Of a DNA stretch of 64,000 nt, positions 54,347 through 63,893 are shown piece by piece; the stretch's first letter is position 1, and every line of letters begins with the position of its first letter. The DNA is from Gamarada debralockiae (lineage: Eukaryota > Ascomycota > Leotiomycetes > Helotiales > Hyphodiscaceae), in the NCBI GenBank assembly GCA_002803225.1, contig NXFV01000159.1:1-64000 (forward strand), given 5' to 3'. The translations under genes and the position numbers were made by a program. Under the pieces are notes generated by a model. It saw nothing but the letters and a program-made list of their open reading frames with translations. It had not been told where the DNA came from and made no database searches.

Positions 54347-55242
54347 CACAAGAGCCCTAGAGCTGAAATAGAAAAGGAAGGATGCTGATACGATACGAAC
54401 ATGATAATGTTAATGTTATGGATTTGTTACTAGACGGTGATGAGGGATTGAAAACGTGGGTCAGAGAGGGATTTAGGTGATGTAGAGATAGTGGTGGATA
54501 ACAACGACCACAGGGTCTTTGAGGCATGGATATTGCATGGCGTACACGGGTTTGGATAGCGAGCGTGTGTCGGTGAAGTTGTACAAAGATACCATTAGTC
54601 TGAAATGGAAGACTCGATTCATCAATTCTTTGCTCTGCCAGTGTAGAGATTCTGGAATAGAGTGTGACGCTTTCTTATGCTCATCGTGCCGTTGCACTTG
54701 GATGTGGGACTAAGCTGAGCCAGTATACGCCACACAAGATCATGCAGCCCTCGCTCTAGTCATACTTCGGGAGTTGGGATGAAGAGATACAGCCTGGTAG
54801 AGTCGATCCATCATCTGCTGACTCGTTGGATTTCAAAGCCGACGACCTTGTCATACATATCACCAAGCCGTTCCTTTCCCAACGATTCATTCAACAAAGC
54901 TAAGAGAGCAGCAAAGGGTGATCGTACATCCCTTCGTCGGTACCTACGTTACATGGAGGAACATCGAGACCAAAACAATCATACTCGAGCATGTTTAGGA
55001 GTACACAAGGCTCTGAGTCCTGACGCGTACTTTTGAGTTCCACGGGCAGCTTAGTGTTCATATTTCTTGTAATCTACTATAAAAAGGTTGACTTGACAGC
55101 CTGAACTGGAAACTCAATCTGCTTCAATGATCCAAACTTTAATGAGTTCAGCATTCAAGTGAAACCGCAGTACGTTCACAGATCCGTAGCCAAAGCTAAG
55201 CTGGCTAACTTGGTGCAAAGATATGTTTTCAGTCCCTTCAAG
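54347..55242. other. Spacer before the cysteine-rich cluster
   Basis: No confirmed gene. An ATG-started 85-codon frame at 54779-55036 (MKRYSLVESIHH ... ALSPDAYF) has no signal peptide or known motif and was not called. Confidence 0.4.
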
Positions 55243-55527
55243 ATGCTCAAACACCTCTCCCTCTTTCTCCTCCTCGCAATCGATCTCGTATCCGCTACAC
55301 CCATCACTCGCAACGTGCACATGCGGCAACAAAACTAGTCTCTTCTGCGGTGCCCGGGCAACTGCCGCTCTGGCAGTTTTCTACGCGGAAATTGTATACC
55401 GAAGGGACTGTATGGTTGTAATGAGGAGAATGTTGGAGGGGAGGCGGTGTTAGCGGTAACGTGCGATCAGTTTTGTTTGAATGATGTTCCGGGACACGAT
55501 CATTGTTTGGGCAATATTGGGGTCTAA
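55243..55527 (+). pseudogene. Secreted 8-Cys protein, broken copy 1
   Basis: The ATG at 55243 opens a signal peptide (MLKHLSLFLLLAIDLVSATP). The frame then shifts. The cysteine core CTCGNKTSLFCGARATA reads in the +1 frame, and the rest (RGNC, YGC, TCDQFC, ending HDHCLGNIGV) reads back in the signal-peptide frame to TAA 55525-55527. Eight cysteines follow the same order as in the four-domain locus at 57.7 kb (CxC, FCG, GNC, YxC, then three more). Two compensating single-base indels, near 55312-55322 and near 55361-55375, explain the pattern; the uncorrected frame meets TAG within the core. It would have been a secreted protein of about 90 residues. Function is unknown; a host-interaction role is only a guess from size and cysteine content. 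Confidence 0.65.
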
Positions 55528-56269
55528 GAGAGGAGGGGAGGGTCTGGACATAGGGATAAGGGGTGTGGGGCGAAGTTTCTGGGTCGACTTTCATTTGAAA
55601 TATCACGTTTAATGAATCAATGGAGTTTCAATGTTTAAGTATTACTTGTTGGAATATGAGTTATCTATGGCTTTGGTTAGATGGGAGGTTCAAGTCGGAT
55701 CTTCAAATACCGTTGAATGGTTCGAGTCGAGTTGCCTAAGCTGTTGGAGTGATTGGTATCGCGGATTCTGAAAGATCACGAGGCTTTCAGATTGTGTATA
55801 GCTCAATTGAACTGAACGATTCATATCTGATATTATAATTTCTGTTGTACCTCGTTCTCAGAGGATAAAATATTAAGGAAAGAGTGCATGAGCCATTGGC
55901 CATCCCCGGCTTGAGCGTACGAAGGGAAAACAAGGAGAAGGTACGACACGAAGACTCCGAGCCTCCAACACTGTCGATCCTCACTTTCTGCTCATTGTGG
56001 GATCAGCACAACCTCATCTAGCTTACAAATTCAGATTCTTGCGCGTCTTCTCCCCTTGGAAGCTCTATCTTCGATCGAGTAACATCTGAAGAGCTCGCAA
56101 GGTAAACCTAAACTGCCGTGTTTCCCTTAAGCTCTGACTAACAGATCCAAGCAACAACCCCTCGGCAGACAAGCTTCGTCTGATAATACCAAGCAACACA
56201 ATACAAATCAGGGCATGCAGATCTAACTGATGGTAATCAAATGCCCATTCTAAGAATTCCCAGCCAAAA
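55528..56269. other. Spacer inside the cysteine-rich cluster
   Basis: No gene is seen. Confidence 0.5.
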
Positions 56270-56585
56270 TGGTCAAACTCACCTCCATTCTCCTCTCTAT
56301 GGTGGCCTCGCCTCAGCCAACCCCACTACGGTCATGATTCTCGAGGAGCGTAGCTCTGAGTGTGCATGCATTAATTTGAAGGGGGATCTTTGTGGCAATA
56401 GGTCCGGAGTGATCGATCCCATCACGGGTGAGCTGATCTTGACAGCAGATTGCGATCTCGATACCCTTTACAACTTCAAGATATCATCACCGGATGATGG
56501 ATACCTTACAGTAGAGCTCGTGAAGCACTGCGACAAGTGCAAGCAAAGCAAGAACCTTGGAGGCGGTTTCTGCGGCTATGAATAG
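56270..56585 (+). pseudogene. Secreted Cys-rich protein, broken copy 2
   Basis: The ATG at 56270 opens MVKLTSILLSMVA, a signal peptide start. One base is missing at about 56303-56311. In the next frame the signal peptide finishes (LASAN) and the mature part continues to TAG at 56583-56585. Cysteine text includes ECACINLKGDLCGNRSG, ADCDLDTLYNF, KHCDKC and GGFCGYE. This keeps the CxC then Cys-Gly-x-Arg spacing of the neighbouring copies but lacks the cysteine after the YY/YN position, so seven of the eight are present. Read as written, the protein stops after 22 residues. The intact ancestor would have about 105 residues. Confidence 0.6.
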
Positions 56586-57723
56586 ATGGAATGGGTATGA
56601 GTTTGGGATAGGAATGAGCAGGAAAGGTCTCTCTTCTATCAACAAGGAGGTCTGGACTTACTGGTAATGGAAGGCTTCACTTGTTCATTGTTTATTCTTA
56701 ATAGAGGTTTATTGCACTGCTCAATTATTAACGTCGTCAACATCATTCCCAAATGACATGCTGTGTTTCCAAATTCATAAGTGAGGTAGAGTTTAATCTG
56801 CAGTGAAAAGGCGGACTACCCAGTGATACGGAGAGAGTAAAAAGTGGTTATGAGTTGCCGAGGGCACACGAAGGGCACACAAGTAGGTCACTTGTTCATT
56901 CTCCATCTGACGTCTCAATCGTTCCATGCCTTTGAATGATATAAGACGGGCACTTGGATTATTGCAAGTTACATGGCCTCGAGATCCTTCTTGCGATTCG
57001 CTCCACCAGAGTGAGTGACTAGGACTCTCTGCCTCTATCGGCATCACGACTCCTCAAGAAATGATCGTGTGGAATTGATCCGGGACATCATACAAGCCAT
57101 TGTGCGGACACCCAAGGGGAGCGGTCATTTTCCAAAGGACTTCAGAGATCCTTAATCCCTCCTTCCCCTTTCGCTCTTTCCATATTTGTTGCTCTGCAAT
57201 GATTTCATGACTTGGTCACATGGACGAGCGAGGGGAGCCGAGTGCGGATTTTGAGGAAGGTGCAAGGCACAAGGATTGTACGAAAGGTTTTGTTTACTAC
57301 AACTGGTTCAGAACTTCCTTCAATTTTACTTGTCATTCTTCATCAACAAAATACATCTCAAAAACTCCACTAATTTTTGAGCTCCATTGCTTCTCAAACT
57401 TCATTACCCATCGACCTTCATCAAATTACGCCACTCTCCATTACTTCCCGAGCTGCACTGCTTCCGAAGCTTCAATATTTCACAAATCTCCATATTACTC
57501 TAATTGTGTTCATCACTGTCTTGGTAAGTCCACTTGGGCTATATCTTCTCGTGTCCCAATTCTAACATCGTGTCTTCAGCACACTCTTCTCTTCACCACA
57601 CAGTTGAAAACCATCATCCTTTTTGTCAACCTAGGCGACTCAATTCTGATCGTCAGGTGCATGTAGCTTCTTAATACCCAGCAACTTTGCGTGGTACACT
57701 CTGCTAACTCACAAGCATACAAG
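56586..57723. other. Spacer inside the cysteine-rich cluster
   Basis: No gene is supported. A 148-codon frame at 57220-57666 runs through pyrimidine-rich leader-like sequence just before the four-domain locus and was not called. Confidence 0.45.
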
Positions 57724-59026
57724 ATGGTCAAGATCACCACCCTTCTCGTCCTCGCCTTAACGGCCTGCGCCTCAGCTATCCCAACCATCCTGACCGACGC
57801 ACCCGAAGCCAACATGGAGCTGGTTCCGCTTTGCATGTGTGGCAGCGAGAAGACTCTTCTGGGGAGAGCGGTTTGACGAAAGACAAATACAAGGCGATCT
57901 CAGGAAACTGCAACGCAACTAGCCTGTACTACTGCTCTCCTTGGGCTTCCAAGACGGGAGGTATAGCAAACGCTGTCCAGAACCCCTGTTGGACTGCAAA
58001 TGTCACCAGCCCCAGTATATCAAGACCGGTATAACAAGACCGGTATAACAAGACCGGTATAACAAGACCGGTATCGATTTTTGTACTTCTGCCAAGGCCG
58101 AGAGAGAAGAGCTTGTGCCCGAAGTAATTGGAGCTGTCCCTAAACCTTCTAGATCGTGCATCTGTGGCAACTCCACCGGACTATTTTGCGGCGAATGTGC
58201 TGGCGGCAAACATGAAAGTCTCATCTCGGGAAACTGCAACGCAACCAGTCTATATTACTGTTCTCCATGGGCTGCCAAGACTCATGGCCTTGCTAATGCC
58301 GTTCAAACACCTTGCTGGACCGAGAAATGCTATCAATACAACTATAACAACAAGTCCGGTATTGATTCTTGCACTCCTGTCAAGGCTGAAAGGGAGGAGC
58401 TTGTTCCTGAGACTTCTCCTGCGCCATGCACTTGTGGCTCATATACCGGACACTTTTGTGGTGAAAGAGCTTCGGGCACAGACGAATTCAAACCTATGAC
58501 TGGAGACTGCAATGCCACCAGCCTTTACTACTGCTCTCTTAAGCTGCCAATACACTGGACTCGCGGACGTCGTTCAAGGCCCATGCTGGACCAAAACATG
58601 TCGATGGGAGAATGCCATTGGTCGAGGAACGAGCGGAGAGATTATTGCAGCACTTACAAGTCCCAAATCACTGTCAGAGAGGAAGTTGAGGAGCTTGTTC
58701 CCGAGCCTACGCCTGCGTCTGTTGCTATCAAGCCTCACAGTCACGCCATTCCGAGAGAAGAGCTGCATCCTGAGGTTGCTGCTAATTCTCTTCCTGCCCG
58801 CACGTGTGGCCAAACTTCAGGATACTTCTGTGGCGACAGGGCTACAGCTTGATCGAAGAAGAATGAGCACAGGGCCTTGACAGGAAAGTGCGCTGCAGGA
58901 TCTCTTTACTATTGCACGAGTTGGATCTTCACATCGCCTCAGACAGCTTTGGTTTGTGAGAAACCCTGTGGGACGGGCAAATGCTATCAATCCATTGAGA
59001 GCGGTTATGATTCATGCCACCACTAG
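57724..59026 (+). pseudogene. Four-domain secreted 8-Cys repeat protein, broken
   Basis: The ATG at 57724 opens a signal peptide (MVKITTLLVLALTACASA). Four copies of one domain follow, with first conserved Cys positions at 57832, 58157, 58437 and 58799. Domain plan: CxCG, FCG, SGNCNATSLYYC, PCW, KC, DSC, then a linker ending EELVPE. The loss is extensive. A shift lies in domain 1 after CMCG, and another just before its seventh cysteine near 58000. A 14-bp tandem repeat carries TAA at 58046-58048. Several indels lie in domain 3 (about 58535-58640). In domain 4 the first Cys codon is CGC, and a TGA occurs at about 58851-58853; the frame then continues in phase to TAG 59024-59026 (CYQSIESGYDSCHH). 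Intact, it would be a secreted protein of about 420 residues with about 16 disulfides. Confidence 0.7.
58021..58074 (+). repeat. 14-bp tandem repeat that creates a stop codon
   Basis: The unit CAAGACCGGTATAA occurs 3.9 times (58021-58034, 58035-58048, 58049-58062, 58063-58074). One unit fits the domain-1 linker in frame. Three extra units add 42 nt, a multiple of three, so the downstream frame is kept, but one of the phases read through the array contains TAA at 58046-58048. Confidence 0.9.
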
Positions 59027-59139
59027 ATGGGAAGGGCTGTTGATTTCATATGGGTTACTTGTACAGAAATGAGATCGCGCGTTCTGTGGATGCGGACATG
59101 CTTGACTTGAGTGTGTGACTGGCGGGATGATTCACTTGG

Positions 59140-59280
59140 ACATATTTATGATTGAAAGGGTGTTGATGACGGGAAGGACGTACGATATTGAAAGGGATAC
59201 ACGATTACACGGGCATCAGCGATGGAAAGGTATACATCATTGAACAGGTATAGACGATAGAAGGGGTATATTGCAGCCTC
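59140..59280. repeat. Degenerate minisatellite-like stretch
   Basis: Related phrases recur at 25-30 bp intervals: ATTGAAAGGG, ATTGAAAGGGATACACGAT, GATGGAAAGGTATACATCATTGA, ACAGGTATAGACGAT and AGAAGGGGTATA. The copies are imperfect and there is no reading frame. Confidence 0.5.
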
Positions 59281-59384
59281 AATAACAAAAACATTCCTCT
59301 AAACTGTTAGCTCCTCAACTCCATACTCCTTACCTGACCTCCCAATATCCAATATCCAATATCTTCCCAACTCTCCCGGTCATC

Positions 59385-59666
59385 CTAATACCTCGCACTT
59401 GCACGCCTCGAATGTCGTCGCTCATCATCATATCCGCGAGACTGGTCGCCCTTCTCTCGTCTCCTCACTCCCTCACTGCTTGATTCTCCATGACTTGAAC
59501 TCCCGCCTCGCGCTTTCGAAGACTTGGATTTTCCATGGCTCTTCTTGTGCTTCTTCTCCCATTCCTCAGCCTCCCCATACGTGATTCCTTTTGGCCAGAG
59601 GTGGTGGGCGCAAATGAAGACACCGAGGATCTCCAAGATATGCATTACGGTGTTTCCGTCGACCAT
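59385..59666 (-). CDS. Small single-helix hypothetical protein
   Basis: A frame of 93 residues starts MVDGNTVMHILEILGVFICAHHLWPKGITYGEAEEWEKKHK and ends in a Lys/Ser/Arg/Glu-rich hydrophilic tail (HSRRASARY). The N-terminus holds one hydrophobic helix (VMHILEILGVFICAHHLWP); the tail is strongly charged. I recognise the AHHLWPKG..YG.EEW text as typical of small uncharacterised ascomycete proteins, which supports this start. The same frame is open for about 100 codons further upstream, but that part is low-quality text. It may be a tail-exposed membrane protein; function is unknown. Confidence 0.6.
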   Translation of the reverse strand: MVDGNTVMHILEILGVFICAHHLWPKGITYGEAEEWEKKHKKSHGKSKSSKARGGSSSHGESSSEGVRRREKGDQSRGYDDERRHSRRASARY

Positions 59667-59929
59667 GGTTGCGGTTGAGAAATGGTTATTTTCGTGGGAG
59701 AGGGATTGATTTTTGGGCGAAGGGTGGGAATGCTGGGTGTTGGGGAATTGGTGTGAGCGGTGAGTTGTAGGAGAAGGCTTTGGCTCTGCGTTGTACGGTC
59801 GGTGGGTCATGTGAAAATAGTGGTATTTAAATAATGCCCAACTTGTGAAGCCGCACAAGCGAAAAAGACTGACAGCCTCGTTCGTTTGAATAAGAAAGTT
59901 TCCTCGCCCGAGTGAAGTGTGAGTTTCGG

Positions 59930-60247
59930 ATGCGATGCTGGGATTGGATGGCCGATGTCGACTCGACGATTGACGATGATGCAATTGACAAGAGGCTTAA
60001 TATTGACAAGAGGTGGAAAGTCTTGGCAAAAAACAAGAGGAGGGCGACAGCCAAATTTAAAGCCAGGAACGGCGGCACAGTTCCCACAGGTTCATGCGGG
60101 TTTTCCAAATTTGGACCAATAAGGCGTGTGTCGACTGCGCCGGATCGTTACGCGTACGGTAATAAAATGGAATCTGGAAAAGGCCTCACTCCTCATGCTG
60201 AAAATCCTGGTATGGAATTATGGAAGCGCGAATCAGCCTTAGCTTAG
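59930..60247 (+). CDS. Doubtful hypothetical protein
   Basis: An ATG-started frame of 105 residues (MRCWDWMADVDSTIDDDA, then a Lys/Arg-rich middle, ending WKRESALA). The composition is protein-like, but no motif, signal peptide or family is recognised. Its stop overlaps the stop of the opposing frame 60239-60640 by a few bases, so at most one of the two is likely to be real. Confidence 0.2.
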   Translation: MRCWDWMADVDSTIDDDAIDKRLNIDKRWKVLAKNKRRATAKFKARNGGTVPTGSCGFSKFGPIRRVSTAPDRYAYGNKMESGKGLTPHAENPGMELWKRESALA

Positions 60248-60640
60248 ATGCTTTCGTCCTGTTGGAGCGATTTTTGGTGGAAGAAGGTGGTACGGAATGG
60301 CCAACTGCTCGTTCTCGGGAATGTACGTTGTAATTTGGTCGGAAGGCTTCGACACAGTAAGAGCTTTTACGGGAAGCATGGGGGCTGGAAGGCGTTTTAT
60401 TGGTGTTGGTGAGGTATGAGGCTTGAATTGTTTGCTGGGGGTGCCTCCTGGTGCATTGCCACCGAAAACGCGACTTTTTGGGCTTGAGGCTGGGTTGATC
60501 GATGTAGGAAGGACGAAAATTTTGCGCGAAATCATGCGTTTATGACTCGACATTCGAAGAGAGTGCGCTGGCAGCATATTTTGTTTTGAGTCCCAAGTGT
60601 TCCCAGTACGGAGATTCGACAGAAGCTTTTGTCCTTCCAT
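60239..60640 (-). CDS. Doubtful hypothetical protein, proline-rich
   Basis: An ATG-started frame of 133 residues. The second half is Pro/Lys-rich (SPKSRVFGGNAPGGTPSKQFK, PTPIKRLPAPMLPVKAL) and looks more like protein than chance. There is no recognised domain, no membrane segment and no clear intron. It lies tail-to-head after the 2EXR gene on the same strand. Confidence 0.3.
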   Translation of the reverse strand: MEGQKLLSNLRTGNTWDSKQNMLPAHSLRMSSHKRMISRKIFVLPTSINPASSPKSRVFGGNAPGGTPSKQFKPHTSPTPIKRLPAPMLPVKALTVSKPSDQITTYIPENEQLAIPYHLLPPKIAPTGRKHLS

Positions 60641-60794
60641 AGACTGCCCAGAAGTGGAAGCCGCATTATGTTAATGATCTCAAGTAGACATGCCCAATGA
60701 ACTTTTAACATTTCCCCCTCCTTGAAGGATCGAAATGTCAGGTCATTAGCCCAATTTACCCGCTGTTCTGACAGCGGTTCAGAACTCAATAACT

Positions 60795-61538
60795 TCAGAC
60801 TTCTGGTCTCGTAGCCCAAGCTATGAGTCTGACTTTTGGAACTTTCCATCCTGGGTTGGCCGTCTTCATCAACTTGAATCTCTCAAGGATAGGCTCGACA
60901 TGTATATCCACGCTTAAGCTTGGGAAGTCGATATCGTGAGGGCGACGAAGAAACGATGACATGTCTCTTGGTCCCATATACTGTCCAAACTTATACTGCA
61001 TTATCCGTTCTCGTTCGTGGTCCGTCAAGATGCGGAAAACAATATTCAACTCCTCCAGATGTCTGAACTTCAACAGCCCTCCCTTTCCCAACAGCGAGTT
61101 CCGGAATGTATCTCTCCTCCACATTGACCACCAAGCATTGCAGGATATACTGAGTCGTCTTGTCTCGTAGAGAGCAGCAGGTCTGCTGTTACCGCCCCGG
61201 ACCCAGGGCCATATATCATCAACGAATATGCCGTCGGTGGAGGGATCGAAGTAGTGTAGACTGAAGAAGGGATCTGCGTGAGATCTTGGTAAGAATAGTG
61301 CCTTGTAGCGCTTGAGAATTACGGCGCGAGACTCGGCGCAGACATGGAGCATCGAGATAATCGTTCTCGGGCAAGGAATCGTTGATGTGCATTGTGACTT
61401 TCTTCGACCAAACTGCGATACTTCATCCACAACCTCTTTCACTACATGGATGGTACGAGCCCCAGGTAGACTGTCCTCCCATATCTTAAGGCGTAGCTCT
61501 GGAGGAAGCTGTCGGAAGCGAGGAAAGCTCTTCGTCAT
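60795..61538 (-). CDS. 2EXR-domain protein
   Basis: A single exon of 247 residues starts at ATG 61538 (MTKSFPRFRQLPPELRLKIWEDSLPGARTI). FxxLPxELRLxIW is the diagnostic opening of the fungal 2EXR domain. The later CAESRAVILKRYKALF and FDPSTDGIFVDD segments are the other conserved parts. Such proteins form large, poorly understood families in Leotiomycetes and Sordariomycetes; no biochemical role is established. The frame is open 19 codons upstream to a GTG, which was not used as start. No membrane helix. Confidence 0.8.
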   Translation of the reverse strand: MTKSFPRFRQLPPELRLKIWEDSLPGARTIHVVKEVVDEVSQFGRRKSQCTSTIPCPRTIISMLHVCAESRAVILKRYKALFLPRSHADPFFSLHYFDPSTDGIFVDDIWPWVRGGNSRPAALYETRRLSISCNAWWSMWRRDTFRNSLLGKGGLLKFRHLEELNIVFRILTDHERERIMQYKFGQYMGPRDMSSFLRRPHDIDFPSLSVDIHVEPILERFKLMKTANPGWKVPKVRLIAWATRPEV

Positions 61539-62473
61539 TTGGGAGGTATCTGCGAACGTGATATCGGGTGCGAGCTGGCAGAGAACGACAATCACAGAAA
61601 TATAAAGGATGGAAGGGATGCATGATATAGTACAAAGACGACGTACTTACCATATATATGAAAAAATTTGGCACCTACCAGCATTCTTGCGCAAGCCTTG
61701 GGCTGGCCAGGCCTTGGGTCATGTTTTTCGGTGACACACGCCCCAGTGGTCTTACCGAAACGACAAACACCACGCGATTCGTATACGGAAGCGGGGAATG
61801 CAGAAATTGGTGTGACATTGCGACGGCAAAAAATTGATTGCCTCGATGGGTATTGAGGCTGCGAGGGTTGGAGGAGGAAGTGGTGCGATTCGCTCGCTCG
61901 GAACGATGCATGGAAGGGAAGACTTCCTCTTAGCGATCAGGCGAGAGCGATGGGTTCTTGGGGATCGGGTCAATGAGGTGAACACTCGAACACCCTGCAC
62001 TGAGTCGCCGGGATGTAGCTGTTTGAGGAAAATGAACTCTGATTCCATCCTGTCTACTACTTGGGCCTTGATAATAAGAAAAGCTCTCTTTTACTCCGTA
62101 TGAGCGGCTGAACCCTGAATTGCCTAATACAGTACATTTGAGCGAAGCGGGGTTAAAGCAGCGATTATTCCAAAGCATGGAAAGCCGCAACTCAAATAAT
62201 GACACAGTGGTGTAGCCCAAAAACCTGGTCTCCATCCCTTCCTCTCTTGGAGGAAGCAGCCGACCCTGTCGCCCCGTGTGCAGTGCCGCTCGATCGATGA
62301 TCGATGAGATCTCCCTGGCCCAAGCTTTCAGATTCGCAAATTTAGCGAGAATAGGAAAATGCCGTCGCTCAACATAATATCTCAACTCCAAAGAAACAAT
62401 TAACTCCTCCGTCTTACACTTCTCTCGAGTTTCGGATTACTTTTCACCAAGCACCATAATCACCGAAGCTGCC
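61539..62473. promoter_or_regulatory. Divergent intergenic region, 2EXR gene and PHS1
   Basis: Promoters of both divergent genes should lie here. Short frames on both strands have no motif. Confidence 0.45.
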
Positions 62474-63298
62474 ATGGACGCCCAAGACTCCGACACCACC
62501 GTGCGGAAGCCAGGCCCCAAACCCCTTCAATCCAGCTCGCCCAAAACCCAATACCTAATCCTCTACAATTTCGCATCTGCGCTCTTATGGCTGGTGGTCC
62601 TCGGCCGCGTCGTACTCCTCGTGCCGCTCGTCGGCTTCGGACGTACATACGCGGGCGTAGGACGATTTGCGAAATGGACACAAACTTGCGCACTATTGGA
62701 GGTCATACATGCTGCTTCTGGTAAGTGCTCTATTTCTGCTTCCGCTCTTGCCGACATCCCGAATTGTGGTGTTAGGTTTGGGGATGCATTGGCCAATCAG
62801 CTTACGTTTGCCACTTCAGGTCTCGTCAGAGCTCCTATCTCCACGACTGGTATGCAGGTCGCGTCTCGACTGCTGTTGGTTTGGGGTGTCGTCAACAATT
62901 TCCCGTTCTTGGCCAAAAGCGCAGGATACTCGAGTATGCTGGTTGCGTGGAGTGTGACGGAGGTTATTAGGTATTCATACTTTGTGCTGAGCTTGAGTGG
63001 ATATCAACCTAGATTCATAACGTGGTTGCGGTATAATACCTTTTATGTGCTTTACCCATTGGGTATTAGCAGTGAGTGCTGGTTGATATACAAGGCTATT
63101 GAACCTGCGAGGGAGTTGAGACAGGAGTATGCTTGGGTTCTGCAGTTGATTCTGCTAATCTATGTTCCGGGTAAGCATTGCGAAATCCGACTTGGTTGCT
63201 GTTGCTAATGCATTCCAGGTTCTTATATCCTCTATACACATATGATGGCGCAGAGAAGGAAGGTCATGAGAGGAAAGCAAGTGCAGAAGACCGAATAA
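62474..63298 (+). CDS. PHS1: Very-long-chain 3-hydroxyacyl-CoA dehydratase
   Basis: The coding sequence is join(62474..62720,62820..63170,63219..63298), 225 residues, the family size. This ER enzyme (Phs1/HACD, PTPLA family) removes water from 3-hydroxyacyl-CoA, the third step of each very-long-chain fatty acid elongation cycle. The polytopic layout has about six hydrophobic helices. The catalytic Tyr161 and Glu168 lie in FYVLYPLGISSE, matching the Tyr-Glu pair of yeast Phs1. Intron 1 (99 nt) restores HAASGLVRAPISTTGMQVASR, and intron 2 (48 nt) restores YVPGSYILYTHMM. The C-terminus is basic (RRKVMRGKQVQKTE), as for ER-retained proteins. Intron 1 is a multiple of three and free of stops, so its retention would insert 33 residues in frame. 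Confidence 0.95.
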
Positions 63299-63893
63299 AT
63301 GGGAAGGGGATGAACTGGTATAAACAAAAGTAAAGTCATATCCACACGTCGATTGAACTAAGGGGGCCATTCAGAGACTCACAAGTATTGCGTCTCTGCT
63401 GTAATGTTAATGTAGCGGAGGGCATCATGATGGCCCATGTTCATAAATAGAAGATATTTGAAATTCATCGCTCACGACTCCCCCCTTCAGAAGTCCAACG
63501 GTCTATGCCGACGGGCAGCTACTTCCTACACTTTCAGCGAGCATCACAGCCGCTCAAGCAGACTAGAGAATTACGAAATCAACACTTTTAGTAGATTTCT
63601 GCTTCATGAAGCACATCCATAGCCGTCCAATCAACGTCAATTTCCAAATTTTATCAAGTACGCGAACAGTAGCGAATGGAAAACGTATCATTATTCATCG
63701 AGCCTTGGAATATTGCTATGCGTATTGAAAGTATTACATGAATTCTGTGGCCTTTCCTCATCATATGCAACAATACCTGCCCAGAAAAATTATCATGAAA
63801 AAGCCACACTGCAGGTCATGTCGAAAGAAGTAAATGAAGAAGCGTCTTCGATGTGCAGGGCGGTCTGGGTGTGCTTACGCCAATGCCAACAGA
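63299..63893. other. Convergent 3' flanks
   Basis: No gene is seen between the PHS1 stop and the stop of the gene entering from the right edge. Confidence 0.5.

Noticed and set aside
57220..57666. 148-codon frame before the four-domain Cys-rich locus
   Set aside because: Pyrimidine-rich leader-like sequence with no signal peptide or recognisable domain.
57724..59026. Introns as an explanation for the frame changes in the Cys-rich locus
   Set aside because: At the shift sites there are no GT...AG pairs of usable length (the shifts lie within runs of conserved residues), so indels are the simpler reading.
59912..60247. Treating both opposing frames near 60.24 kb as real convergent genes
   Set aside because: Their stops overlap and neither has homology-like features; both were kept only as low-confidence entries.
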